Shown: positions 9,522 through 17,693 of the stretch, one piece after another
Layout: each line of letters opens with the position of its first letter
Position numbering within the stretch: position 1 is the stretch's first letter
Origin: Planctomycetaceae bacterium
Lineage (GTDB): Bacteria > Planctomycetota > Planctomycetia > Pirellulales > Lacipirellulaceae
Direction: 5' to 3'
Length of the DNA: 64,000 bases
Assembly: GCA_002702655.1 (NCBI GenBank)
Contig: PABB01000071.1
Span: 42,604 to 106,603 of the forward strand
Notes under the pieces: model-generated
Told to the model about the DNA's origin: nothing
What the model saw: the letters and a program-made list of their open reading frames with translations, nothing else
Databases searched by the model: none
Translations under genes and position numbers: made by a program

Positions 9522-9540
9522 ATGTGAAGGAAATGTTAAG
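9522..9540 (-). promoter_or_regulatory. Pho-box-like direct repeat upstream of pstS
   Basis: On the minus strand the octamers CTTAACAT and CTTCACAT are repeated with an 11-bp period, the spacing of PhoB-family half-sites, about 87 bp before the pstS ATG. The half-site resembles the cyanobacterial-type Pho box (CTTAACCT) more than the enteric CTGTCAT. Autoregulation by the phoB product of this cluster is the natural inference. No other such pair was seen in the cluster. Confidence 0.65.
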
Positions 9541-9606
9541 AATTCGTAAAAAGGACCGCGCATACCCCCTCAGCAGGGGCCAATTGCAGCGGTCGGCGAA
9601 GCAGCG

Positions 9607-11394
9607 CTAGCCGCCCGCCAGCGGCAGGCGGACTTCGAACGTCGCCCCCTTGCCCACGCGGCTGTCAACCGCGACGCTGCCGCCCATCGCCCCCGACAGG
9701 TGCTTGACGATCGACAGGCCCAGCCCCGTGCCACCCAGCTCGCGACTGCGCGCCTTGTCCACGCGGTAAAACCGCTCGAACAGTCGCCGATGATGCTGCG
9801 GGGCGATGCCCGGCCCCGTGTCGGTTACGCGGATGACGGCCATCTCGCCGTCGGCCTCAGCCGCCACGGTGACTTGCCCGCCGGCCGGGGTGTACTTCAC
9901 CGCGTTGTCGATCAGGTTGCTCAGAATTTGCCACAGCGCCTCTTCGTCGGCCCTGACAACCAAGTCCGAATCGTCGGTGCGGTTCTCCAACTGCACCGAG
10001 CCAGCCGCCGCGAGCTGCTGAAAGTCAGCCACGCACCGCGCCGCGACCCGAGCGATCGGCACGTCGGACACTTCCACGGCCGCCTGCCCCGCCTCAAGCC
10101 GCGCCAGGCTCAACATGTCCATCACCAATTGATTGAGGCGGTCGCTCTGTTCGTCGATTCTGTGCAGGAAGTTTTCGGCGTGCTGGGGGTCGTGCAACGC
10201 ACCATTCAGCAGCGTCTCGGCATACGCCTTGATGGAACTGAGCGGCGTCTTCAGTTCGTGAGAGACATTGGCCATGAACTCTTGCCGCAGGTTCTCCAGC
10301 CGCTTGAGTTCGGAGATATCTCGCAGCACCAGCACGGCCCCCGGGCAGGGATCGCCAGGCATGGGAGAAGCGTGCGCTTCGAAGATGCGATTCTTCCCGC
10401 TCCGCCAAGCCAACACGCGTTCCTGCGGTTCGCCGTCGGCAATCGCCTGCTGGCACGCCTCGCGCAGCTCGTGACTGCGAACTGCCTCTAGCAGCGTACG
10501 ACCTTCGACGGCCTGAGCGTTGAATCCCATCGCACGGCCAGCGGCGCGGTTCGAGAAGAGAATCCGCTGTTCGGCGTTCACGGCGATGACGCCCTCGGTC
10601 ATGCCTTCCAAAATGGTCGATTGCGTCTGCCAGTTGCGATGCAGCTGGTACTCGCGTTTCGCCAGCCGGCGGCCGATCTCGCCCAGCGACGCGGCCAGGG
10701 CGGCCAATTCGTCGTTGAAATAGCCTGCGGCCGGCAGCAGTTGGTCGTAGGTTCCCGCGGCGAGGTTCTGCGCCGCGACGGAGAGCTGGCGCGCCGGCCG
10801 CGTGCCGCGGCTGAGCACCCACGAGATTCCCACGGCGGTCACGGCCATGGTGATGAGCCCGCCCAGCCAGACCGCGCGCCGCGCCGCCGCGGCGGTGGCC
10901 TCAATGGCGGCGGAGGAGCCCGCCGTGCGCACCACGCCCAACCGCTGACCGTCGCGATCGATCTGCAGCGCCCGGTAGCGGAACCGGCGGCCGAAGGTGC
11001 CGCTCTGGCGGGGGCGCCAGCCGCTGCCGGAGCGCATCGCTTCGACCACCTCGACGCGGTTTTGGTGGTTCTCCATCTCCCGCACCGCCGCCAGATCGGC
11101 ACACTCCGAGTCAGCGATGACGCGGCCCGCGGGGCCGATCAGCGTGACGCGCAGCCGCGTGGCGGCCGCCATCGACTTGGCGAGCGCTTGCACGGACTCG
11201 CTGGGTTCGTCGGGCCAGTCGGCTTCCAGAGCGGACGCGGCCGCCGAGGCGGCCGCGTCGATCCGCTGGTCCCAGCCTGCGCGCGCGTAACCGTCCAACA
11301 GGTTGGCGACCCAGGCGGTCAGGGAGATCAAGGCGACGACCGACAACAATGCGGCCGGCAAGATGACTCGTTGCAGAAGAGCAGGGCGAAGCAT
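9607..11394 (-). CDS. phoR: Phosphate regulon sensor histidine kinase PhoR
   Basis: 595 aa membrane kinase. TM1 about 8-32, an extracytoplasmic loop of about 140 residues, TM2 about 175-195, a HAMP-like linker, a PAS domain at about 260-365 (ILEGMTEGVIAVNAEQRILFSN), HisKA with phosphoacceptor His379 in ANVSHELKTPLSSIKAYAETLL, and HATPase_c with SNLIDNAVKYTPAGG, DTGPGIAPQH and GTGLGLSIVKHL. PAS plus this H-box is the usual PhoR architecture, though the long periplasmic loop is larger than in enteric PhoR, which has almost none. Its position immediately upstream of pstS supports the assignment. Confidence 0.88.
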   Translation of the reverse strand: MLRPALLQRVILPAALLSVVALISLTAWVANLLDGYARAGWDQRIDAAASAAASALEADWPDEPSESVQALAKSMAAATRLRVTLIGPAGRVIADSECADLAAVREMENHQNRVEVVEAMRSGSGWRPRQSGTFGRRFRYRALQIDRDGQRLGVVRTAGSSAAIEATAAAARRAVWLGGLITMAVTAVGISWVLSRGTRPARQLSVAAQNLAAGTYDQLLPAAGYFNDELAALAASLGEIGRRLAKREYQLHRNWQTQSTILEGMTEGVIAVNAEQRILFSNRAAGRAMGFNAQAVEGRTLLEAVRSHELREACQQAIADGEPQERVLAWRSGKNRIFEAHASPMPGDPCPGAVLVLRDISELKRLENLRQEFMANVSHELKTPLSSIKAYAETLLNGALHDPQHAENFLHRIDEQSDRLNQLVMDMLSLARLEAGQAAVEVSDVPIARVAARCVADFQQLAAAGSVQLENRTDDSDLVVRADEEALWQILSNLIDNAVKYTPAGGQVTVAAEADGEMAVIRVTDTGPGIAPQHHRRLFERFYRVDKARSRELGGTGLGLSIVKHLSGAMGGSVAVDSRVGKGATFEVRLPLAGG

Positions 11395-11447
11395 GAATCG
11401 TGCGAAAGCAATCCGGTGAACTGGCGCCGAGCGGCGCCGTCGCCGCC

Positions 11448-12749
11448 TTAGGTGTAACGCACGCCGCGGTGCTCCGGCTCGAAAAACGCCGGCAACAGCC
11501 CGTCGACGCGCAACAGCCCGGCCCGCGTCAACTCGATTCGCTCGGGCGACAGCGACGCGTAACCGGCCTCAGCATAGTCGTCCCATGCTTCGCGCCATTC
11601 GGCAAGGATGTCGACGCCGAATTTCTGCTGAAAGTACGCGGGGTTAAGAGAGCCATGCTTCAGCTGCAGGATCAGCTCGCGCACCAACGCCTGATGCGGC
11701 GTGATGCGCAGCGCGCGGCCCAGCGGCAACTCGCCCGCTTCCAACGAGCCGCAATACTGATCCCACTCCGGCAGATTCTGGTAGTGCACGCCGCTGATGT
11801 GGCCGAAGCTGGCAATACCCGTGGCCAACAGGTCGCTGCCGCGCCACAGGTTGTCGCGATAGCTGAAGTTCACCTTGCTGGAATCGCGCACCAGCGTGTA
11901 AGCGCTGGAAACGCTGTAGCCTGCTGCCAGAAACTGATCGTATGCCCAGTCGACCCAGGCGCGTTTTTGCGGCCAGTCGGCCACGGGCGTTTCGATCTTG
12001 TTGCCCAGAATGTCTTGCGAGTAGACCGTGTTGAACGGCAGTTCCATCTGGTAGATCGTGACGCTGTCGGGCTCCATGTCGATGGCCTGCCGCACCGCGG
12101 CCTGCCACTTGTCGTCGGTCTCGCCGACCATGCCCGCGATCAGGTCGATGTTCACGTTGGGAAAGCCAGCCGCTTTGATCCACGGCCACGCGCGGAAGAT
12201 CTCGGCCGACTCGTGAGCTCGCCCGTTGTCGCGCAGCACCTCGTCGTCAAAGTGCTCCACCCCCAGGCTCAGCCGCGTGACGCCCAGGTCGCGCAGGGCA
12301 TGCACTTTGGGTTCGCTGAGCGTGCCGGGTTCGCACTCGAAGGTGACCTCTTCCGCTTTGTCCCAACTGATGTTGGCTTCCAGGCGGTCCACCAGCCGGC
12401 GGAGCTGCTTCTCGCTGAGAAACGACGGCGTGCCGCCGCCGAAGTACACGAACCGGAACGGCCGGTCGCCCATCGCGGGCACCTGGCTGACCAGCTCAAT
12501 CTCGCGCGACAGCGCCGCCAGGTACCGCTCAACCTCGGGCGCGTTTTTGTCCGTGAAGACTTTGAAGTAGCAGAACTTGCACCGCTTGCGACAGAACGGG
12601 ATGTGCAGATACAGCCCTAGCGGCACCTCCGCCGGCGGCGCGGCAAGCGCGGATTTCAATTCGTCGACGTTTTCCGCCTTCCACTGCGAGAACGGCGGAT
12701 AATTGCTGACGAAATAACTGCCAACTTCAGTTTTGGTCGCTTCAGCCAC
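11448..12749 (-). CDS. HemN/HemW-like radical SAM protein (coproporphyrinogen III oxidase family)
   Basis: 433 aa. The radical SAM cluster motif CRKRCKFCYF (CxxxCxxC, about residues 53-60) is preceded by LYLHIPF, and YFGGGTPSFLSEKQLRRL is the SAM-binding GGGTP block of HemN-type enzymes. EVTFECEPGTLSEPKVHALRDLGVTRLSLGVEHFDDEVL also follows HemN/HemW. Whether it decarboxylates coproporphyrinogen, inserts heme (HemW) or does something else is undecided. It sits at the end of a run of oxidoreductases (PQQ-propeller, iron ADH, aldehyde dehydrogenase, acyl ligase), so a role in that pathway rather than in heme synthesis is possible. Confidence 0.85.
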   Translation of the reverse strand: MAEATKTEVGSYFVSNYPPFSQWKAENVDELKSALAAPPAEVPLGLYLHIPFCRKRCKFCYFKVFTDKNAPEVERYLAALSREIELVSQVPAMGDRPFRFVYFGGGTPSFLSEKQLRRLVDRLEANISWDKAEEVTFECEPGTLSEPKVHALRDLGVTRLSLGVEHFDDEVLRDNGRAHESAEIFRAWPWIKAAGFPNVNIDLIAGMVGETDDKWQAAVRQAIDMEPDSVTIYQMELPFNTVYSQDILGNKIETPVADWPQKRAWVDWAYDQFLAAGYSVSSAYTLVRDSSKVNFSYRDNLWRGSDLLATGIASFGHISGVHYQNLPEWDQYCGSLEAGELPLGRALRITPHQALVRELILQLKHGSLNPAYFQQKFGVDILAEWREAWDDYAEAGYASLSPERIELTRAGLLRVDGLLPAFFEPEHRGVRYT

Positions 12750-12775
12750 AGGTCACCCGTGTTGCTGGTTGAAAC

Positions 12776-14011
12776 TTACTCACGTGCGGCGCCGAAGCAG
12801 TACAGGGTACCATCTGTGTTGCCCACAACCAAACGACCGTTTGAGATCGCCGGGCTGGCGATGAATTGCCCGCCGAAGTTTTCTTGCCACAGTTCCTTGC
12901 CGTCCGCCAGGCTCACCGCGTAAAAACGACCGCGGTTCGTGCCGAAGTACACCGCATCGCCGGCGATGGTGGGCGAGCTGGTCGCGCGGCTGCGGGTCCG
13001 GAATTCCCACCGCGGCTCGCCGCTCTTTCGATCCAGAGCGACGACCTGTTTTTGGTGCGTGCCAAAAATCACCAGCTCGTCCGACAGCGCGACGGCATGC
13101 AATTCGTTGCCTTGCCCACGCCCCGGGTAGCGCCACGTTTCGGCCAGCGGCTTGGCGGCAAGTGCCTGAAACACGCCGCCTGCCGTGCAGAGAAACAACT
13201 GCCCGTCGGCATACGCCGGGATCGAGTCGGGCGGATCGGCGATGGCGACTTTCTCCAGTTCCTGGCCCGTGGCGGCATCGACGGCGTGCAGCATCGCGTC
13301 GCAACCGGCAACGTACGCCCGGCCGTCGATCACCGTCGGCCAGCAGCGCAACGGTTGATCGATCGTGTAGCGCCACTTCTCGTCGCCGGTGGCCGTGTCG
13401 ATCGCCAGCAGGTCGCCGGCGTCGGTCGCCAGCAGCGCCACGCCGTCGTGGACGTTGGCCGGCGCGTACAGATCGCTCTGCGCGTCGACTTGCCACGCCT
13501 CGGCGCCATCCTGCATGCTGAGCCGCCGCAGCACGCCGTTGTAGTCGACCACCAGCAGGCCGCCGTCAACGACCGCCGTGCCGGCGATGAACCCGGTCTG
13601 CTCGAACTTCTTGGTCCACAATGGCTTGCCGTCCGCGAGGCTCACTGCATGAAACGTTCCGTCGAGGTCGCCGACATAGACGACGCCGTCGACAATGGCC
13701 GCGGGGGCTTCGATCGAACTGTCTTTGGCCTCATAGGTCCACAAGACTTCCAGTTCCTGTCCTTCCTTGACAAGCGGCTGTTTGACGGCGCCCGTCGCCG
13801 CCGCATTCCCGCGCACCAGCGGCCAATCGGCCTGCGCGCCGTCGGCGAGCGACCACAAAACGCACCCAACAACGGCTGCAATCAGAGTCACAGACGAGCG
13901 ACTGGCGTTATCCGGCTGTTGGGGCAGACGAAGGCAACGCGCGGCGGAGCGGCGGGTGACAGCGGGCTCACGTCCGCCGCGCGGCTGTTTGCTTTTGCAG
14001 TGCGGGACCAT
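12776..14011 (-). CDS. Exported PQQ-type (pyrrolo-quinoline quinone repeat) beta-propeller protein
   Basis: 411 aa from the ATG at 14011; the open frame extends to 14092 but that start would overlap the alcohol dehydrogenase. A hydrophobic segment SVTLIAAVVGCVLWSLADGAQA (about 40-62) looks like a signal peptide. Repeating units with G-x-x-Y-A-V or H-A-V-S followed by L-x-D-G-K-x-L-W (GTFHAVSLADGKPLWTKKF, GRFYAVSLADGKELWQENF) define a six- to eight-bladed WD-like PQQ propeller. No dehydrogenase catalytic residues were recognised, so it may be a BamB-like scaffold or binding protein. It follows the iron alcohol dehydrogenase by 8 bp. Confidence 0.85.
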   Translation of the reverse strand: MVPHCKSKQPRGGREPAVTRRSAARCLRLPQQPDNASRSSVTLIAAVVGCVLWSLADGAQADWPLVRGNAAATGAVKQPLVKEGQELEVLWTYEAKDSSIEAPAAIVDGVVYVGDLDGTFHAVSLADGKPLWTKKFEQTGFIAGTAVVDGGLLVVDYNGVLRRLSMQDGAEAWQVDAQSDLYAPANVHDGVALLATDAGDLLAIDTATGDEKWRYTIDQPLRCWPTVIDGRAYVAGCDAMLHAVDAATGQELEKVAIADPPDSIPAYADGQLFLCTAGGVFQALAAKPLAETWRYPGRGQGNELHAVALSDELVIFGTHQKQVVALDRKSGEPRWEFRTRSRATSSPTIAGDAVYFGTNRGRFYAVSLADGKELWQENFGGQFIASPAISNGRLVVGNTDGTLYCFGAARE

Positions 14012-14019
14012 CGATTGCC

Positions 14020-15177
14020 TCAATACGCCGCTTCGTAGAGTTCCAAAAAGTCGCTTTCGCTGAGCGCCAGCGGGTTGAACGTGCCGGTCCACTGCTGCGT
14101 GGCATCGGCGGCCAAAGCCGGCAAACGCTCGCGCGGCACGTCCAGGTCGGCCAGTCGCGTCGCCAAGCCGGCCTCGGCCGCCAACGACGTGACGAAGCTG
14201 GCCAAATGCTCGACCGCCCCGTCCGGGTCGCGCCCGGCCGGATAGCTAATCATCGCGTCGACTTCCTGATAGGCCAGCGGCACGCCGTCGGCCGCCGCGT
14301 TCTTGCGAATCACGTGCGGCAGCATCAATCCCACCGCCTCGCCGTGGACCACCCCAAACGACGCGGTGAGCGGATTGGCCAGGGCGTGAGCGGCGCCCAA
14401 CATGGAATTCTCAATCGCCAGGCCCGCATAGCAAGCGCCCAGTTGCATCCAACTGCGCGCCGTCAGGTCATTGGGCTTGGCCAGCACCCGCGGAAATCCC
14501 TGCGACAGCAGCCGCCACGCCTCGCGCGTAAAGGCGGCTGACATGCCGTTGCGTTTGGTCGTGACCAACGTTTCCAGCGTGTGGGCGATCGCATCAATGC
14601 CGGTGAGCGCCGTGACCCGCGGCGGCTGCGTGATGGTCAGCTCGGGGTCCAGCAGTGCCACGCGAAACGCGGCCCGCTTGTCGCCGCAGGCCATCTTGCG
14701 GTGCGATTGGGCGTCGGAGATCAGTGCAAACGATTGCGTCTCGCTGCCGGTCCCCGAGGTGGTGGGCACGGCGATCATCGGCAGCAGCGGGCCGGTCGCC
14801 TTGCCCACGCCCCAATAATCCTGCATCCGCCCGCCGCAGCTGTACAGAAAGTTGACGCCCTTGCCGCAGTCCATGCTGCTGCCGCCGCCGATCGCGATGA
14901 TCGCATCGGGCCGAAACTCCCGCGCGACGGCCAGTCCCGCGTCGACATGGTCGGTCGTGGGATTTTCGCGCAGTCCGTCGAACAGCCGCGTCTGCAGTCC
15001 GGCTTGCTCGAGCGATGCGATGCCCCGCGCCGTATGCCCCGCGGCGACGACCCCCGGATCGCTGACGACCATCACGCGCTCGACATCGCCCAAGGAGCGC
15101 GCAAGCTCGCCCAACTCCGGCAACCGGCCCGGGCCGTGGACGATGCGCGTGGGGCAGTGGAAGTCAAAAGAAGGCAT
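14020..15177 (-). CDS. Iron-containing (type III) alcohol dehydrogenase
   Basis: 385 aa, the standard length for the family. The nucleotide-binding GGGSSMDCGKGVNFL segment, PTTSGTGSETQSFALI, the metal-binding region ENSMLGAAHALANPLTASFGVVHGEAVGLMLPHVI with its three histidines, and TALTGIDAIAHTLE are all present. These enzymes interconvert aldehydes and primary alcohols with NAD(P)H and Fe2+. It is flanked by an aldehyde dehydrogenase and, further upstream, an acyl-activating ligase, suggesting it takes or makes the aldehyde of that pathway. Its leader is a 7-bp repeat array ending 9 bp before the ATG. Confidence 0.93.
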   Translation of the reverse strand: MPSFDFHCPTRIVHGPGRLPELGELARSLGDVERVMVVSDPGVVAAGHTARGIASLEQAGLQTRLFDGLRENPTTDHVDAGLAVAREFRPDAIIAIGGGSSMDCGKGVNFLYSCGGRMQDYWGVGKATGPLLPMIAVPTTSGTGSETQSFALISDAQSHRKMACGDKRAAFRVALLDPELTITQPPRVTALTGIDAIAHTLETLVTTKRNGMSAAFTREAWRLLSQGFPRVLAKPNDLTARSWMQLGACYAGLAIENSMLGAAHALANPLTASFGVVHGEAVGLMLPHVIRKNAAADGVPLAYQEVDAMISYPAGRDPDGAVEHLASFVTSLAAEAGLATRLADLDVPRERLPALAADATQQWTGTFNPLALSESDFLELYEAAY

Positions 15178-15186
15178 GAGGGAGCT

Positions 15187-15214
15187 ATGAACGATGAGCG
15201 ATGAACGATGACTA
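15187..15214 (+). repeat. Heptad array (ATGAACG type), left flank of the S23-type gene
   Basis: Four consecutive 7-bp units: ATGAACG, ATGAGCG, ATGAACG, ATGACTA. Read on the minus strand it forms the G-poor leader of the alcohol dehydrogenase, ending 9 bp before its ATG. The same units in opposite orientation occur at 15602-15636, so the pair brackets the broken four-helix-bundle gene. Confidence 0.75.
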
Positions 15215-15222
15215 AGCGGTCA

Positions 15223-15618
15223 TTAATTGCCTCGTTGAGATTTGAGCGTTTTCACCGTTGCCGTGAGCATCGCAAGGATTTCTTGAATCTCCGTTCTCAG
15301 ATCGTGTAGTCGCGCGGTAGGAATGACTTCGACTTCTATGAGCATATCACGCTAGCAGTCTGTCTCCTCTAGTTCTTGCAGTCCCACCTCGACCTTACTG
15401 ATAAACTCGGCCGTCGAACGAGCACGTTGAGCTTCGCGATAATGAGCGCCCACGGAAGTGCCGGACCGCAGCAACTGCTTGCCAATGACCTGCGCTTCAG
15501 TTGATTTGGGCAGAGCCCCGTAGAGGCGGACAATACGAACCGCGAACGTCTTCGTGCGAGATCGCAAGTCACCCCGCTCTGCTCTTGAGCGGTCATCTTC
15601 TGAGCAGTCATCGTTCAT
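15223..15618 (-). pseudogene. Four-helix-bundle (S23 / 23S rRNA intervening-sequence type) protein, interrupted by an in-frame TAG
   Basis: The first 88 codons (15352-15618) encode RTKTFAVRIVRLYGALPKS, then IGKQLLRSGTSVGAHYREAQRA and FISKVEVGLQELEET, the signature of the four-helix-bundle S23 family. A TAG stop follows at codon 89, yet the same frame continues without frameshift as RDMLIEVEVIPTARLHDL up to a TAA at 15223-15225, which matches the normal C-terminal helix. The family usually has Tyr-Trp where this reads Cys-stop, so a TGG to TAG change explains it. The frame would be 131 residues if read through. The predicted N-terminus lies inside a heptad array, so the true start may be further downstream. 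Either a recent pseudogene or an 88-aa truncated protein. Confidence 0.8.
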
Positions 15619-15636
15619 AATTCATCGCTCATCGTT
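15602..15636 (-). repeat. Heptad array (AACGATG type), right flank of the S23-type gene
   Basis: Five 7-bp units on the plus strand: GAGCAGT, CATCGTT, CATAATT, CATCGCT, CATCGTT. On the minus strand these read AACGATG, AGCGATG, AATTATG, AACGATG and so on. The array supplies both the TGA stop codon of the aldehyde dehydrogenase (15629-15631) and the annotated ATG of the S23-type gene (15616-15618). It is the inverted counterpart of the array at 15187-15214. Confidence 0.75.
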
Positions 15637-17059
15637 TCTCTCCCCCCACCTGCAGCGCCCGACTCCGATACAAGAACTCAATCAAGTTCCCCTCGTGCGG
15701 CTGCAGCCAGTCGAGCTTCGGGGTGGGAATCGCACCCAGGTTCAGGCGGTCGATGTCGGTCGAGGCGATCAATTCGCGGCGGAAGTCGGCGTCGTCGGTG
15801 ATGGCGGTGCCCACCAGCGTCGTGCCGATGCTGCTGAGCATCTTCGCCTGCGGGCACTGCACCACGCTGACCGCGGGGAACATGTATTCCTTGTTGGCCG
15901 CGGGCGCCTCGGGGCTGTCGCAATGCAGCACGACGGGACGGATGTAGGCGACCGGCGGACGCTCGACGAGCCGTTCGCCGTACTTCTCCGTGCAGTGGGT
16001 GGTTTGCGGATCGTCGATGTCACGCTCCAGCGCCTTCCAAATCGCGGCCGCAGCGCCTTCGATCGTGAACGCCGCCAGCCCCGCGTCCGGATCGTCGGGC
16101 GGCAGCACTTCGATGGGTCCCAGCTTCTCGGCCAACGCCGCGGCAATCTCCTGGGTGTGCCGCGAGGCGTAGATGCTGGAGCAGTTGATACAGCTGCGAC
16201 CGCCGTTGCGGTAGACGCTGTCGGCCATCAGGTCGATGTACTCCTCCCAGCGGTCAACGCAATCGTCGCCCAGCAGAATCTTGCTGTACCCGGGCCCGTG
16301 AACCTGCACCCCCGGATTGCCGGCGTACTGCTGCACGGTTTGCGGCCCGCCAAAGATCATGCTGCGGCGGCACGCGGACAGGATCGCCCCGCCGATGTCG
16401 GCCCCCGCGCCGGGATACAGGCAGAACGCCTCGCGGGGGATGCCGGCCTCGACCATGGCGGCGAACACCCGGTAGGGCGTCCACGGCTCGCTGCTGCCGG
16501 GGTTGAGCACCAAACCCATCTGCAGCGCGATCACCGGCAGCCACAACGTGTGGACGCCCGGAGAGTTGGAAGGCAGCACGGCGCCCAGCGCGTCGCACTG
16601 GGCCTGATAACTGACCGTCACGCCGCGCCCCTCGTCGCCGTAGCCGCGGGCCAGGATGTTCAGATCGAGCCCGCGGGTCAGTGCGTCGAGAATCTGGTCG
16701 ATGTTCTTCAGCACGAACGCGTTCTTGGTCACGTTTGCCGCGAGCATGGCGATCGGCATGCCGGTGGTCGCCGACTGCCGAGCGATGTAGTCGTCGGGCG
16801 TCTCGGGGCCGTTGCCGACGGTGAGCGTGCCGGACTCGAACAACTCGCCGGCGACTTTGCACTTCTCAATCAACTCCGCCGGCGACATGGCCTGCAGCGC
16901 CCGCCGGGCGTCGCGCGCCTTTTTGGCGTCGCGTTTGATGAGGCCCGAGCCGACGGAGTGAATCCGCGCAACCGGCTCGCCGGTCATGAAGTGTTTGACT
17001 TCGTCAACTTCGAGGGATTCGTAGGGTTCGCCCCAGCGAATGGCGGGTAATTTGATCAT
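15629..17059 (-). CDS. Aldehyde dehydrogenase superfamily protein, possibly an acyl reductase (LuxC-like role)
   Basis: 476 aa. The cofactor-binding region reads LPSNSPGVHTLWLPVIALQMGLVLNPGSSEPWTPYRVFAAMVEAGIP. The catalytic cysteine is in NGGRSCINCSS (about residue 300), with a second Cys three residues later. Where classical hydrolytic aldehyde dehydrogenases have the general-base glutamate motif ELGGK, this protein reads VHGPGYSKILLGDD. Loss of that glutamate is typical of CoA-acylating dehydrogenases and acyl reductases, so aldehyde formation from an activated acyl group is a reasonable inference, not proven. It lies in one direction with the acyl ligase at 17897 and the alcohol dehydrogenase at 14020. 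Confidence 0.85.
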   Translation of the reverse strand: MIKLPAIRWGEPYESLEVDEVKHFMTGEPVARIHSVGSGLIKRDAKKARDARRALQAMSPAELIEKCKVAGELFESGTLTVGNGPETPDDYIARQSATTGMPIAMLAANVTKNAFVLKNIDQILDALTRGLDLNILARGYGDEGRGVTVSYQAQCDALGAVLPSNSPGVHTLWLPVIALQMGLVLNPGSSEPWTPYRVFAAMVEAGIPREAFCLYPGAGADIGGAILSACRRSMIFGGPQTVQQYAGNPGVQVHGPGYSKILLGDDCVDRWEEYIDLMADSVYRNGGRSCINCSSIYASRHTQEIAAALAEKLGPIEVLPPDDPDAGLAAFTIEGAAAAIWKALERDIDDPQTTHCTEKYGERLVERPPVAYIRPVVLHCDSPEAPAANKEYMFPAVSVVQCPQAKMLSSIGTTLVGTAITDDADFRRELIASTDIDRLNLGAIPTPKLDWLQPHEGNLIEFLYRSRALQVGGEKR

Positions 17060-17067
17060 AGCGGCGT

Positions 17068-17364
17068 TTATTTCTCTGGATACTCAATATGTCCATCGTG
17101 AAGCGCGGCTCCTAACGCTTCAAGTGTCGGGTACTGCCGCTGCACGCGGCGGAACCATTCGCGCGCCGACTCGTATCGCGCCAGAAACTCGTCGCGGAAT
17201 ACCCATTCCTCAACACAAGTCTCGTGCATCGCAGAATCTGAGTAGCGCCACAAGGGGTCGCCCTTGTCTGCGATGAATGCTGCGAAGGCGACGATTTGGT
17301 CGGTCTTCTGCAGAATCCCACCGCAAATACTGCATGTGGACTGGCCGTGAAATATCAAAGCCAT
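17068..17364 (-). CDS. Small Cys-containing protein of unknown function
   Basis: 98 aa, MALIFHGQSTCSICGG at the start. Cys11 and Cys14 (CxxC), with a later His and Cys in AMHETCVEEW, could bind zinc in a treble-clef or HNH-like arrangement. The C-terminal half is helical and charged. It lies 8 bp before the aldehyde dehydrogenase start and just downstream of hicAB, all on the minus strand. Not recognised as a named family; codon use matches neighbours. Confidence 0.65.
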   Translation of the reverse strand: MALIFHGQSTCSICGGILQKTDQIVAFAAFIADKGDPLWRYSDSAMHETCVEEWVFRDEFLARYESAREWFRRVQRQYPTLEALGAALHDGHIEYPEK

Positions 17365-17412
17365 TTTTGATTATCCGCATTCTACTCAGATCACCCTATT
17401 GAAGATTGCGAG

Positions 17413-17676
17413 TCAAACGGCTTGCCGCTCTTCCACCTCCACCCAGGTGCAAAGTTCTTCATCGGCATCGGCGTCGACGGCGAACGCGTATGTGGTTGAA
17501 GGCGTTGGGATCGCCTCGCCCGATTGCTGCATCGATTCCAGATGCATTTCAATCGCCTCGGCAATCATCTGCCGGGCGTGCTCGACGTTCGTCGCGGTCG
17601 CGACGCAGCCCGGCAGGTCGGGTACGTCCACACTGTAGCCGGTACCGGTGCGGCGAATGATGACCAAGTATCGCAT
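17413..17676 (-). CDS. hicB: HicB-family antitoxin
   Basis: 87 aa. MRYLVIIRRTGTGYSVDVPDLPGCVATATNVEHARQMIAEAIEMHLESM is the partial RNase-H fold of HicB antitoxins (YxxxDxPDLPGC..G.t..EA...a.eai). It lacks a long C-terminal DNA-binding region, so it is the short HicB form. It follows the hicA toxin gene by 17 bp in the usual hicA-hicB order. It is expected to bind and neutralise HicA. Confidence 0.85.
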   Translation of the reverse strand: MRYLVIIRRTGTGYSVDVPDLPGCVATATNVEHARQMIAEAIEMHLESMQQSGEAIPTPSTTYAFAVDADADEELCTWVEVEERQAV

Positions 17677-17693
17677 CGCTCGAATCCTTGTCG

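Noticed and set aside
7606-9549. 647-aa plus-strand open frame across pstC and pstS
   Set aside because: Rich in Arg, His and Gln without motifs; antisense to two certain transporter genes.
15187-15636. CRISPR array or tRNA-like repeat in the heptad regions
   Set aside because: Units are only 7 bp with no spacers and no conserved long repeat.
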